Origin: JAJDZL01 sp965221175
Lineage (GTDB): Bacteria; Pseudomonadota; Gammaproteobacteria; Arenicellales; JAJDZL01
Length of the DNA: 64,000 bases
Direction: 5' to 3'
NCBI GenBank assembly: GCA_965221175.1
Contig: OZ244867.1
Span: forward strand, 930,001 to 994,000
In this document: piece after piece, positions 24,046 through 32,694 of the stretch
Numbering within the stretch: the first letter of the stretch is position 1
How the letters are laid out: every line of letters begins with the position of its first letter
The notes under the pieces: generated by a model
Database searches by the model: none
What the model saw: only the letters and a program-made list of their open reading frames with translations
Told to the model about the DNA's origin: nothing
Program-made: the position numbers and the translations under genes

Positions 24046-26301
24046 TTACTCTTTCGGTTCAGATAGAGCTTGGATACATATTCCGACGGTCAGCTGTCTC
24101 GACCAACGCTCAAATGTATTGTCAGATGCATCAAGAACTGAATCAATCACGCGATGGCGTCCAATCTCGTAACCTTGTTCATCTGACCACACATCAAGTG
24201 CCTTGCACAGTTCTCTACGAAGTTCGATAGTAAGCGTGGAGCACATCGTCAAATCGGTTTCAAGAAGGGCTAGAGCGTTGTTTGCGTTGAGAATCGTATC
24301 CAGAGACCTGAGTCGTTCAATCATTCCTCTTGCTATCACTTTTTCTTCGGGTTCGCAGATCGTGTCAACGTATAATGTTTCCAGTTTTCTTTGACAGTTT
24401 TCTGCCGGTAATGGCCATCCAGTGAATGGTCCACTGCCACTACTCCAAACACATTCTATATCTTCGTGTGCGTCGGGACCCCTCCAATGATAATCTCTTT
24501 TTGCACGTCTATCTATTTGTGCAATTGATCTGTTTATTCTCGCCTCCGACAACCCACGTTCATTCAGACCAAACACTATGTTGTCTTTAATCTTGGACCA
24601 ATTCGGCGGTTCTTGCAACTCTGTCTCTCGGATATCAGTAAGATTGAATATTGCAGAGCTAAAATCAGCGCCGTGTAACTTGGCCATGTATAGATCTGCT
24701 CCCAAGAGATCTGTCTTACGTAGGTTTGCACCGTAAAGCTCTGCTCTGCTAAGGTTTGCACCACCGAACAGCGCGTCCGTCAATTCTGCACCGTGTAATT
24801 CCGCTCCACTCAAGTCCGCACCATATAATTCGGCCTTCGCCAAATTTGCGCCGTGCAACTTCGCACCTTGCAAATTCGCTCCGTGCAATTGCGAAAACAC
24901 CAGGTTTGTTCCATATAACTCCGCGAAATTTAATTCTGCTTCGTATAAGGTCGCAGATCTCAGATTTGCGCCGTGCAACTTCGCACCTTGCAAATTCGCT
25001 CTGTTCAGCGTTGCCGATCTTAGGTTCGCTTGATGGAGCTTAGCGTGCGCCAAATTCGCATCATCCAATCTAGCAATTTCCAAATCTGCGTCCCTTAAAT
25101 CAGCACGCCTAAGGTCCACACTCCTTAACTTTGCCCCTAAGAGGTTAGTTCCACGCAATTTAGCTCTCATAAGATTTGCGCAGTAGAGGTCGGCATAAGA
25201 TAATGTTGTGCGCCAAATTTGTGCTGATTCAAACCAACCATATCTAATTGAGCGGTTGCTTAGATTAAGTTCATCGACAAACCTCCAAGCGCTATCCGGA
25301 GTTCCACCTTCTCGAATATATGCAGAAATTATTTCACTTGGCCGAGGTTCTTTAGCAATCGTCTTGCCTTTTAAATATAGGTATCGACGAAAATATCTAG
25401 GGTTGTCATTTCTTATCATGAGCGTCTGTCTATTACGACTGCAATCTTCCCTCTCCCACCAGTCGTCAAAAACCTTAGCCGATATGGAAGAGAGTGTCTT
25501 CTGAAAGGGGCGACGTTGTTCGATCCAACTATCAGGCACAACTGCAATGCACCATACAAAAACTAAAAAGAGAAATGTCGCGAGTGCCGTTATCAAAACG
25601 CTAGTTCCGGCCCAACTACGTTGTGACCAAGAACCGAACTTTAAAGTTTGCACCATGCGTGGAATAGATCCAAATTGCACGAAAAATAATATTTGCATAA
25701 GTAAATCTAGCGTTAAGACCATCTGATGAGTAAACGTGATAGAAGAGCTCTGATATGCTAGGAATCGCATTTGTATCCACAGCAAAAGGAACAATGGAAA
25801 TAACGATACGGGAATTGCTACGATGACAAGCAGAAGTAACTTAGAGCGACTATGGCTAATATAGTATTTTAGGAAGTTTGAGAAATTGAGCGGTCGGTGG
25901 GAATGCAGCTGGCCGGTGCCACGGCTGCTGTTGTATAGTAGTAATTGGACGAAGTCAAAAGGGAAAATGAGAGCACTCTGAAAACGTCGTTGTCTGAATT
26001 CTAGCTCATGAAACTGATCTCGCATTAGAACCGTGATATGGGCAACTCTATTGAGACGATGTACCAAATTTAGGTGCAAAATTAGAAAGAGTACAGGGGC
26101 AGCGCCATAAAACATACCGACCGGCACCCCAATTTGCATAAATGGCAGGTTAATATTTTGCTGTTTAAGTAGTAATAAATCGTCGGTACTGGCAACTAAA
26201 ATACCAATGTAAAGTCCAACAATTAAGAAAAATAATAAATTCGTCCGCGCCACGCGTGCAGTCTCATTAACGGAACTGCGTAGATCAGAAATTTTATCCA
26301 T
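24046..26301 (-). CDS. Membrane-anchored pentapeptide-repeat protein
   Basis: A ~751-residue protein in three parts. Residues 1-290 contain about six hydrophobic segments separated by basic loops. Residues ~370-560 are a right-handed beta-helix of pentapeptide repeats, pattern A(D/N)LXX (ANLMRAKLRGTNLLGAKL and many more). The last ~190 residues are a soluble region without a recognised motif. The ATG at 26301 is chosen because the extra 44 residues of a longer TTG-initiated frame (26433) look non-protein-like, although no ribosome site is obvious. Large membrane pentapeptide proteins of this kind are mostly uncharacterised. It stands alone beside the IS1595-type transposon. Confidence 0.8.
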   Translation of the reverse strand: MDKISDLRSSVNETARVARTNLLFFLIVGLYIGILVASTDDLLLLKQQNINLPFMQIGVPVGMFYGAAPVLFLILHLNLVHRLNRVAHITVLMRDQFHELEFRQRRFQSALIFPFDFVQLLLYNSSRGTGQLHSHRPLNFSNFLKYYISHSRSKLLLLVIVAIPVSLFPLFLLLWIQMRFLAYQSSSITFTHQMVLTLDLLMQILFFVQFGSIPRMVQTLKFGSWSQRSWAGTSVLITALATFLFLVFVWCIAVVPDSWIEQRRPFQKTLSSISAKVFDDWWEREDCSRNRQTLMIRNDNPRYFRRYLYLKGKTIAKEPRPSEIISAYIREGGTPDSAWRFVDELNLSNRSIRYGWFESAQIWRTTLSYADLYCANLMRAKLRGTNLLGAKLRSVDLRRADLRDADLEIARLDDANLAHAKLHQANLRSATLNRANLQGAKLHGANLRSATLYEAELNFAELYGTNLVFSQLHGANLQGAKLHGANLAKAELYGADLSGAELHGAELTDALFGGANLSRAELYGANLRKTDLLGADLYMAKLHGADFSSAIFNLTDIRETELQEPPNWSKIKDNIVFGLNERGLSEARINRSIAQIDRRAKRDYHWRGPDAHEDIECVWSSGSGPFTGWPLPAENCQRKLETLYVDTICEPEEKVIARGMIERLRSLDTILNANNALALLETDLTMCSTLTIELRRELCKALDVWSDEQGYEIGRHRVIDSVLDASDNTFERWSRQLTVGICIQALSEPKE
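24844..25001 (-). repeat. Exact 38-base direct repeat inside the pentapeptide region
   Basis: Bases 24844-24881 and 24964-25001 are identical, 120 bases apart, which equals eight pentapeptides (two beta-helix turns). The DNA identity indicates recent duplication or gene conversion within the repeat tract. Confidence 0.85.
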
Positions 26302-26625
26302 AGCATTGTTTTTAAGATTATGTGTACCATTTTGCCGACTCAAGCTACTCTTCGTCAACAGAAGCCGATGACGAGATTTTCCCGTTGGAAATGATTTTAC
26401 AGCGTTCGCGCCAAAAGTCCTCGGCTCAAGCAACGTGATTCGCGGCGCCCACCGCCGTAACTTACGAGTTCTTACTCAATTGTTTTGGTTGCCAGCATTG
26501 GCGGCACCTGCGCCAAGGCTGCAAATCTGTTAAAAACTATGCCACATAGTGCTTCAAGCGGATTAATAAAAAACAACTACGCTATTGAGAGATATGCGCT
26601 GTAGGCTTTTTTCAGTGAAAATTTA

Positions 26626-26657
26626 TGGAATTATATACTTGACTTCGCAAAATAGTG
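26626..26657 (+). repeat. Left inverted end of the IS1595-type element
   Basis: The end includes GGAATTATATACTTGACTTC and matches the reverse complement of 32883-32914 with two mismatches in 32 bases. It contains TTGACT (26639) with TATAAT 13 bases further on, a promoter-like pair whose spacing is too short to be sure of. Confidence 0.92.
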
Positions 26658-26700
26658 TATAATTGTTGTACAAAAGTCTTACAAATCTGGTATGAAAATG

Positions 26701-28218
26701 CAGCAGTTCTCATTTTAGGTATTCATTTTAATTTCCATGTAATCTCATGTTTTTGAAAAAAACAGAATTGAGTATCCGGCTTGTCAGCCGGGAGGCGATA
26801 TCAAGCTACGGGGGCGGTCGCGGTTGTGGATTGGCAGTGGCACTGAGAAGTGCTTGCCAGTTTTCAAAGTAAAGATAGCAGTTGATGATGTCAATGGCGA
26901 CAAAGAACCGATGTTTTCTGGAAAACCTGGCTCTGGCGGTCTGCCACAGTTCGCACAGGTGGTTGCATACGGCATGAAACGCAAATGCGATCAGATTCAA
27001 AGTCATCAGTGTGTCGGACAGTCCCTGTTTGCCGTGGCCGAAGTTATGCTCCATGTGATAGCCGTGTTTTTTCAACAGGTTAAATCCTTCGTTTTCAATC
27101 TTCCAGCGCGCCCGACCGGCGGCTGCAATGTCGGCTGCATTGGCTTGGGTGACATCCAGCGAGGTGATGAAGCGAAAGCTCTGATACGCTTTGCGGTCGC
27201 CGACCCGGCGAATTTGAAGTTCGACGTAATTAACCTTCAACGCATCATCGCCGTCTCTGATCGGCAACTGCTCGGCAATACGATACTGATAAATCAAATT
27301 CGGCTGTTTGCGTCCCGGTGTTTTTTTGACCACCCGCTTGGCTGGCCAGGTAACACCATCCAGATAACTGAAAAGTGTCTTATGAGAACCTTCTTTGACG
27401 CGGAAGATGAAATCGCCACCGGCTTGTGTAACCTTTTCGCACATCGGCTGATTGGCATACAGATCATCACCCAGGTAAATCGGACGCAAGGATGCGTAGC
27501 GCGTTGCGTTTTGATCGAACCAGCGGTAGGCGGCTTTGGTTTCGCAATCCTGTTTTTGATCCCCGTCTTGCGGCGTGATAAACTGCGGGCGCAACGGCAG
27601 CACCTCGCTGTGGCCGATGCCAACCAATGTGGCGCACAGCACGATATGGTGATATTCGGTCTCGCCGGAGCTTCGAAGTCGGGTGCGACATTGTGGACAC
27701 TGAATCTTGTAAGAGTTGTGGAATTCAGAGCCATCCAATGCCAACAGGCTGCGCCCGTCGAGAATTTGGAAAGGCTTAAGTGCTTGATATTTCTTCATTT
27801 GATCAAGCGCTATGTCGAATCCAGGGTAAACATCCTGACAATGGATTCGGTCCAGTTGCTCTCGAATGTGATTGTCAGTTGGCAGTCTGCGGATGCCGAA
27901 CAAAGAGCGACACGCATTTTTGTTCTGCGCCTGATGGAAAGTTCTTTGATGCTCCAGAAAAGACGGCGACTGCATGAAAAAAGCCGAAAACGCGGCCATC
28001 GCGATATCGGCGAAGGGGTAGTGTTTGTTGCTGCCGTTGCGAGGGTCTGCGATGTTGTGGAATCGTTTTCGCAATTCGCCAATGAGATGATCGACCATCA
28101 ATTTCATGCTGGCGTATCATAGCATATTCCACATAAAAGTACAAGTCAATAAAAACAATTACTTACGTTGATATTCAATGAACCGGATTACAAATGACTG
28201 CCAAAATGAGAACTGCTG
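26701..28218 (-). mobile_element. 1518-base insertion sequence (IS4-like DDE), 9-bp target duplication
   Basis: The ends CAGCAGTTCTCATTTT (26701-26716) and its exact reverse complement (28203-28218) define the element. ATGAAAATG occurs on both sides (26692-26700, 28219-28227), a perfect nine-base target duplication. It lies between the left end and the transposase gene of the IS1595-type element, and the duplicated target contains that gene's start codon. A truncated second copy is at 44928-45279. Confidence 0.92.
26806..28107 (-). CDS. DDE transposase of the 1518-base IS
   Basis: A 433-residue transposase, apparently intact. Acidic residues consistent with a DDE triad are in LLALDGSEFHNS (~122), PIYLGDDLYANQPM (~208) and ARWKIENEGFNLLKKHGY (~345), the last being the YREK-like glutamate region of IS4-type enzymes. 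The C-terminal MEHNFGHGKQGLS block is characteristic of a group usually left as IS4-like or unclassified; I cannot assign the exact family. It is oriented against the surrounding IS1595 transposase. A long plus-strand frame opposite it (26824-28122) is a shadow. Confidence 0.9.
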   Translation of the reverse strand: MKLMVDHLIGELRKRFHNIADPRNGSNKHYPFADIAMAAFSAFFMQSPSFLEHQRTFHQAQNKNACRSLFGIRRLPTDNHIREQLDRIHCQDVYPGFDIALDQMKKYQALKPFQILDGRSLLALDGSEFHNSYKIQCPQCRTRLRSSGETEYHHIVLCATLVGIGHSEVLPLRPQFITPQDGDQKQDCETKAAYRWFDQNATRYASLRPIYLGDDLYANQPMCEKVTQAGGDFIFRVKEGSHKTLFSYLDGVTWPAKRVVKKTPGRKQPNLIYQYRIAEQLPIRDGDDALKVNYVELQIRRVGDRKAYQSFRFITSLDVTQANAADIAAAGRARWKIENEGFNLLKKHGYHMEHNFGHGKQGLSDTLMTLNLIAFAFHAVCNHLCELWQTARARFSRKHRFFVAIDIINCYLYFENWQALLSATANPQPRPPP

Positions 28219-29202
28219 ATGAAAATGAGTGCAACACACAAATCACCTGGCAAACACTACCGAATAGGCATATCTCTCATCGAGTTATTCAAAATGTTTC
28301 CAGACGAAGAAATCGCTGAGAAGTGGTTCGAGGCGGAACGCTGGGGCGCAAATGGTGATGAATTATCCTGCCCGAAGTGTGGCAGTTCTAACAAAATTAG
28401 TCTCACCCGAAACAGGATGCCAATGCCTTATTGGTGCGGATCGTGTCGCGGACGCTTTAGTGTCAGAACCGGCACGATTATGGCTCGGTCAAAAATTCCT
28501 TTGCAGAAGTGGGTTATTGCAATCTACCTTCACACTACCAGTTTGAAAGGTGTCTCCAGTATGAAGCTGCACCGAGACCTTAAAATCTCTCAAAAATCAG
28601 CTTGGTTCATGTTGCATCGACTTCGGGCTACGTTCGGTGATGTCAATTTCAAGTTTGATGGCACAGTCGAAGTAGACGAAACCTATGTGGGTGGTCTTGA
28701 AAAGAACAAGCACTGGGACAAGAAACTGAATGCAGGTCGCGGTGGCGTTGGCAAGACAACTGTAATAGGCGCAAAGGAGCGTGAGACCAAGAAGGTTAAG
28801 GCGAAAGTAATCGAAAACACAAAGCGTCCGACACTTCACGGATTCATAGATGAAAGCATTGAACCTGGTTCAACTGTGTTCACGGACGACTTTAAGAGCT
28901 ATGAGAAACTGGTAGACTTCGATCACGATTCAGTCAAGCACTCGGTTGGCGAGTATGTCAAGGAACAGGCGCACATCAATGGCATTGAATCATTCTGGGC
29001 AATGTTGAAGCGGGCGCACAAGGGCACTTACCACAAGATGTCCAAAAAGCATTTAGGGCGGTATGTTCAGGAATTCGCCGGCAGGCACAACATCCGTGAG
29101 CAAGACACACTCAATCAGATGCAACACGTTGCGGCTGGCATGGTCGGAAAACAATTGATGTATTCGGATTTGATTTCGCGATCAGATGTTCGATTGCATT
29201 AA
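28219..29202 (+). CDS. IS1595-family (ISXO2-like) transposase
   Basis: A 327-residue transposase. The N-terminal zinc ribbon has CPKCGSS (~51) and CGSCRG (~73); the ISXO2-like catalytic domain has DETYVGG (~151), TDDFKSY (~217) and the H-N/E region INGIESFWAMLKRAHKG (~254). It is intact. Its start codon is inside the nine-base duplication made by the neighbouring IS, so the reading frame survived, but its own promoter region (26658-26700) is now 1.5 kb away. It should mobilise the 6.3-kb element whose ends are 26626 and 32914. The Panacea gene follows 15 bases downstream. Confidence 0.95.
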   Translation: MKMSATHKSPGKHYRIGISLIELFKMFPDEEIAEKWFEAERWGANGDELSCPKCGSSNKISLTRNRMPMPYWCGSCRGRFSVRTGTIMARSKIPLQKWVIAIYLHTTSLKGVSSMKLHRDLKISQKSAWFMLHRLRATFGDVNFKFDGTVEVDETYVGGLEKNKHWDKKLNAGRGGVGKTTVIGAKERETKKVKAKVIENTKRPTLHGFIDESIEPGSTVFTDDFKSYEKLVDFDHDSVKHSVGEYVKEQAHINGIESFWAMLKRAHKGTYHKMSKKHLGRYVQEFAGRHNIREQDTLNQMQHVAAGMVGKQLMYSDLISRSDVRLH

Positions 29203-29204
29203 GA

Positions 29205-29212
29205 GAGGAGGT
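29205..29212 (+). promoter_or_regulatory. Strong ribosome binding site of the Panacea gene
   Basis: GAGGAGGT is placed four bases before the ATG at 29217, an unusually complete Shine-Dalgarno sequence for this window. It suggests efficient translation of the antitoxin-like protein. Confidence 0.75.
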
Positions 29213-29216
29213 ATAT

Positions 29217-29675
29217 ATGTCAGTTTCAATATTCTCGGCGGCAAGGCGAATATGTGAAAAATCTGAATGGTCAGTTACACATCTTCATATACAGAAGATG
29301 ACGTTCATAGCTCACATGTTTTATATGGGAGATAAAGGTAAACAGCTTGTTGACGGACATTATGAAGCATGGTCGTTGGGGCCTGTTAATCCTGAACTAT
29401 ATCAAATGCTAAAGAAATATGGTTCGAATCATGTAATGCCAGAAACACTTGATTTTGCATCAATAATCCCAGATGTGCATCCGGGTGCAGTATACCTTGA
29501 TGCTGTGCTTAGAATCCCACAACATAAACTTGTCGGTATTACTCATTGGAAAGAAGGCGCATGGAGAAAAAATTACAAACCACATGTGCTTGGCATAAGA
29601 ATATCCAACGAAGATATTATGGAAGAAGTGGAAAAAAGAAGAATCTTAAAGGCTAAAGAGAATGAAAAAGAGTAA
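29217..29675 (+). CDS. Panacea (DUF4065, SocA-like) domain antitoxin
   Basis: A 152-residue Panacea-domain protein. The helix LHIQKMTFIAHMFYMGDKGKQLV (in part) and the block YEAWSLGPVNPELYQMLKKYG are the defining motifs of this family, whose members neutralise very different toxins (SocA protects against SocB). It is a passenger gene of the IS1595-type element, 15 bases after the transposase. Before the 2.3-kb insertion, the next gene began at 29662 inside its last codons, a 14-base overlap typical of toxin-antitoxin pairs. The C-terminal tail is lysine- and glutamate-rich. An antitoxin role is inferred from family and architecture. Confidence 0.85.
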   Translation: MSVSIFSAARRICEKSEWSVTHLHIQKMTFIAHMFYMGDKGKQLVDGHYEAWSLGPVNPELYQMLKKYGSNHVMPETLDFASIIPDVHPGAVYLDAVLRIPQHKLVGITHWKEGAWRKNYKPHVLGIRISNEDIMEEVEKRRILKAKENEKE

Positions 29676-29677
29676 TT
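29662..29677 (+). pseudogene. Original 5' end of the small membrane protein gene, cut off by insertion
   Basis: ATG AAA AAG AGT AAT T overlaps the Panacea stop. If the element 29678-31988 and one ATT copy are removed, the frame runs straight into TTACTGAAAAACTAC at 31992, giving a start MKKSNLLKNY in phase with the 31973-32287 frame. This is the displaced start of the partner gene. Confidence 0.8.
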
Positions 29678-31988
29678 TCAGAACACGTGACATAGGTGAA
29701 GAGAATATCAATAAACATGCGGTTTGGCTTGCTTTTTTTGGAAAAATACGGCATAATTAGAATGATAGTGATTGTCTTTCCAAGTGCGGGTCTATGCCAT
29801 GCTTCAATCGTGCCTGAACTTCCTCCCAGAACATGCCGAATTCATCAACGAGCACTGCGCCAAGGTGTGCGAAAACGGCCGCGTGGCCATTCACAACGCC
29901 AGTGGCGTGATGCTGTCGTATCTTCAATCCGATGATTATGGGCGGCGCATGGCGATTGGCCTGCTGGCTGTGGAACGGCTGGCCAATGCCGCGCAACTGT
30001 CCGATGCGTTTGGCGTTTCTCACAGCACCGTGTATCGTTATCAGAGGTGCTATCGAGAAGACGGCGTCAGCGGATTGTCGCACCAGCGAAGCGCCCGCGG
30101 GGGTTATAAGCTCAAGGGCGAGAAACTGCTTGAGGCACAGCGGCTTTTGGATCAGGGTGAATCGGCGCGTGCCACGGCGCGGGCGATTGGGGTTTCTCGC
30201 ATGGCGATCGATTATGCATTGAAACAGGGCACTGTGCGGCGCCGTGCGATAGCCCGAGAAACGGCTGGGACTGGATCGCAGCCCTCGGCACGTTCGAGAA
30301 CCGATGCGGGTTGTGGCGGTGGCATCGGCGTGAAACGCACCACAGAACGACTGTTGGCGCAGTCTGGCAAGCTGCACGAGGCAGCGGTCTGTTTTGAAGC
30401 CGCACAGTCGGTTGCCGCCGGGGGTGTGCTGATCGCCTTGCCGGCATTGCTGGAGCAGGGCTTGCTGGAAGTCGGCGAGTCGGTATACGGTGCGCTGCAG
30501 AATGGTTTTTTCGGTTTGCGGCACGTGTTGCTGACCCTGGCGCTGATGGCGTTGCTGCGGATTCGCAATCCGGAACAGCTCAAAGCGCACGCACCGGGTG
30601 AACTGGGACTGTTGCTGGGACTGGATCGGGCACCGGAGCGCAAAACGCTGCGGCGCAAGATCAAGGAGATCGCCGGGCGCGGTTTGGCGCGCACGCTGGC
30701 GGCTCGATTGGCCCGGCACTGGGCCAAAGTGCAGCCTGAAACGCTGGCTTACCTGTATGTAGATGGACACGTACGTCCCTATCATGGATCCAAACATCAG
30801 TTGCCGAAAGCCCACGTTGCACGTCGCCGGCTGTGCATGGATGCCACCACCGACACCTGGGTCAACGATGCCGAAGCGCAACCGTGGCTGTTCGTCACCG
30901 CGGAAGCCAACGACAGCCTGCTTTCGATGCTCAATGAGCGGATTCTGCCGGCGGTGCGCGAGCATGTCGGAGCGCATCGAACCGTGACCCTGATCTTTGA
31001 CCGCGAGGGCTGGAGTCCGCACAATTTCAGCGATTGGCAGCAACACGGATTCGATGTCATGACCTATCGCAAGGGTCGCTATCCGATGTGGCCGCAAGAA
31101 GAATTCATCGGTGTTTGCGATATTCGCAATCGGCAAGAGTATTGGCTGGCGGAACGCAACATCCGAGTCGGCGCCGGGGTGCGCTTTGCGATGCGTGAGG
31201 TGCGTCGGCTACGCGTCGGCGGTCATCAGACATCGATCGTGACGACCCGCACCGATCTGCCGATTCTGGAAGTCGCCTCCAGAATGTTCGCACGCTGGCG
31301 ACAGGAGAATTTCTTTCGCTACATGCGCCACGAGTTTGCGCTGGATCATTTGTGCACCTACGATGTGGAAACAGCCGACCCCCAGCGTCTCAAGCCCAAT
31401 CCGCAACTGAAAGACATGAAAAAGCAACTGAGCAGGCTGCAGCGGCAACTGACCAAGCTCCAGGCCCGCTATGTCAAAGTCGATTTGAAGCAAGCCAAAG
31501 ATGCAGCCCGCAAAACCGACACGCTCGTCCATGAAATTCAGCAGATCGAACAAGCCATCGAGGATCACAAAGCGCAAGTCAAGGCGATGCCGCAGCGAGT
31601 CGCCGTCGGTGAAACGCTGCCGCCACAACAGGTGGTGCAGCTTGAAACCGAACGCAAAATCCTCACAGATGTCATCAAAATGATCGCCTATCGAACCGAA
31701 AGCGCATTGCTGCCACAGATCACGCTGGCGCATTCATCGGCGTTGGACGAAGGACGTGCTTTTCTCAAAGCAGTGTTCCACACACCGGTCGATCTGCTGC
31801 CGTGCGAACAACGCAAACAGCTGGTGGTACGCTTTCACTCCATGGCGCATCCGCGCTTCAATAAAGCGTTGCATGATCTATGCGAGTGTGCAACTCTGCA
31901 GCGAACAATTTACCCCGGAACTGATTTGCGAATGGTCTACGAAGCGCCAATTGTCGCATATCAATCCTGACTATGTCACGAGTTCTGA
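29678..31988 (+). mobile_element. 2.3-kb insertion sequence with 3-bp target duplication
   Basis: The ends TCAGAACACGTGACATAG (29678-29695) and, inverted, TCAGAACTCGTGACATAG (31971-31988) differ at one base. The three-base target ATT flanks both sides (29675-29677, 31989-31991). It carries one large transposase gene. Decayed relatives lie at 4063-4446 and 44851-44927, so the family has been active in this genome more than once. Confidence 0.85.
29772..31970 (+). CDS. Large transposase of the 2.3-kb IS
   Basis: An apparently intact protein of about 730 residues. The N-terminal third has two helix-turn-helix segments (LSDAFGVSHSTVYRYQRCY and ATARAIGVSRMAIDYALKQG). The middle has LLLGLDRAPERKTLRRKI, YLYVDGHVRPYHG and LIFDREGWSP, whose aspartates may be catalytic. 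A long coiled coil rich in Lys, Gln and Arg (~535-610) precedes the conserved end TYRTES-like IAYRTESALLPQ and PGTDLRMVYEAP. The family is not one I can name. Translation may begin at TTG 29772 or ATG 29799. A 459-residue minus-strand frame opposite it is a shadow. Confidence 0.85.
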   Translation: MSFQVRVYAMLQSCLNFLPEHAEFINEHCAKVCENGRVAIHNASGVMLSYLQSDDYGRRMAIGLLAVERLANAAQLSDAFGVSHSTVYRYQRCYREDGVSGLSHQRSARGGYKLKGEKLLEAQRLLDQGESARATARAIGVSRMAIDYALKQGTVRRRAIARETAGTGSQPSARSRTDAGCGGGIGVKRTTERLLAQSGKLHEAAVCFEAAQSVAAGGVLIALPALLEQGLLEVGESVYGALQNGFFGLRHVLLTLALMALLRIRNPEQLKAHAPGELGLLLGLDRAPERKTLRRKIKEIAGRGLARTLAARLARHWAKVQPETLAYLYVDGHVRPYHGSKHQLPKAHVARRRLCMDATTDTWVNDAEAQPWLFVTAEANDSLLSMLNERILPAVREHVGAHRTVTLIFDREGWSPHNFSDWQQHGFDVMTYRKGRYPMWPQEEFIGVCDIRNRQEYWLAERNIRVGAGVRFAMREVRRLRVGGHQTSIVTTRTDLPILEVASRMFARWRQENFFRYMRHEFALDHLCTYDVETADPQRLKPNPQLKDMKKQLSRLQRQLTKLQARYVKVDLKQAKDAARKTDTLVHEIQQIEQAIEDHKAQVKAMPQRVAVGETLPPQQVVQLETERKILTDVIKMIAYRTESALLPQITLAHSSALDEGRAFLKAVFHTPVDLLPCEQRKQLVVRFHSMAHPRFNKALHDLCECATLQRTIYPGTDLRMVYEAPIVAYQS

Positions 31989-32287
31989 ATTTACTGAAAA
32001 ACTACTCTCTGTCGGGTGAAGAGGACACTGACCTTATTAACGAGTTACAAGACCAAGTATCAGCCAAAAATAAAGAAATAGAATTAGAACGAGATAAGCG
32101 AAGGGAAGATTTATCTAAAACGAACAAATGGTTGTTAGGAATTGCAATTGCAATGTTTACAGTTATCTTGGTTCAAACTGTTGGAACGATAAAACTGGTC
32201 GGTGATTTTTACTCAGATATGATGAATGTGAGAGAACGATTAGTTATTCTTGAATCAAAGTTTGAGTATGAAAACCCTACAGATTAA
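31973..32287 (+). CDS. Small coiled-coil membrane protein, putative Panacea-linked toxin (5' end replaced)
   Basis: A 104-residue protein. Residues ~15-50 are charged and heptad-like (DLINELQDQVSAKNKEIELE), residues ~53-75 form one membrane segment (WLLGIAIAMFTVILVQTVGTI), and a short acidic tail follows. Its present ATG lies inside the inverted end of the 2.3-kb IS, so the first residues (MSRVLN) are supplied by the insertion; originally it began MKKSN at 29662, overlapping the Panacea gene. Small single-pass proteins next to Panacea antitoxins are candidates for membrane-acting toxins. No ribosome site precedes the new start. Toxicity is inference. Confidence 0.6.
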   Translation: MSRVLNLLKNYSLSGEEDTDLINELQDQVSAKNKEIELERDKRREDLSKTNKWLLGIAIAMFTVILVQTVGTIKLVGDFYSDMMNVRERLVILESKFEYENPTD

Positions 32288-32304
32288 CTTTCAAGGAGTT
32301 GCCA

Positions 32305-32694
32305 ATGAACGCATTTAAGTGGATGGTGATTATGGTTGTCATGACTACCGGTTGTGGTGCTGGTCAGACTGAAAAACAACAGAAAGTTTGGAATTTGCGA
32401 TTGGAGATACGAGAACATGTCCATACCCCATGCGCAAAAAACGTGGCGAAAATTTTGCAACAAGACCCTGGTGGGGTCTTTTATGATATGCCTGCCGAAA
32501 ACATTTTGAATCTTATGAGGTATTCTGACCACTATTCTCTTTTTAGAAGAATGAGAGACGACGCTATGTCTGTATCGAATGATTTGGTTCGTTTAGTTGA
32601 TGACGTAAGTACTTTTGCACTTCGTAAAGTGGCATATGACATTCATCTTGAAGTGTGTAAAAACACATTCATGTATCAACAGCAATCAAAATGA
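32305..32694 (+). CDS. Small putative lipoprotein, transposon cargo
   Basis: A 129-residue protein starting at ATG 32305, seven bases after AAGGAG. The N-terminus (MNAFKWMVIMVVMTTGCGAG) is a short hydrophobic signal ending in a lipobox-like TTGC, so it is probably anchored to a membrane by a lipidated cysteine. The rest is helical with no known motif. It follows the small membrane protein gene by 17 bases and lies inside the IS1595-type ends, so it travels with the Panacea module. It could be an accessory or immunity factor; that is speculation. Confidence 0.6.
   Translation: MNAFKWMVIMVVMTTGCGAGQTEKQQKVWNLRLEIREHVHTPCAKNVAKILQQDPGGVFYDMPAENILNLMRYSDHYSLFRRMRDDAMSVSNDLVRLVDDVSTFALRKVAYDIHLEVCKNTFMYQQQSK

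Noticed and set aside
26639..26663. Consensus promoter in the IS1595-type left end
   Set aside because: TTGACT and TATAAT are both present but only 13 bases apart, too close for a standard sigma-70 promoter, so it is mentioned but not called.
26824..28122. 432-residue open plus-strand frame
   Set aside because: It lies exactly opposite the IS4-like transposase, has no recognisable domain and arises from codon bias on the other strand.
29757..31136. 459-residue open minus-strand frame
   Set aside because: It mirrors the large transposase gene, is rich in Arg/Gln/His without a motif, and shares none of its boundaries with a promoter or ribosome site.
26701..31988. Composite transposon formed by the two inner insertion sequences
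   Set aside because: Their ends, duplication lengths (9 and 3 bases) and transposases are unrelated; each has its own target duplication, so they are independent insertions.
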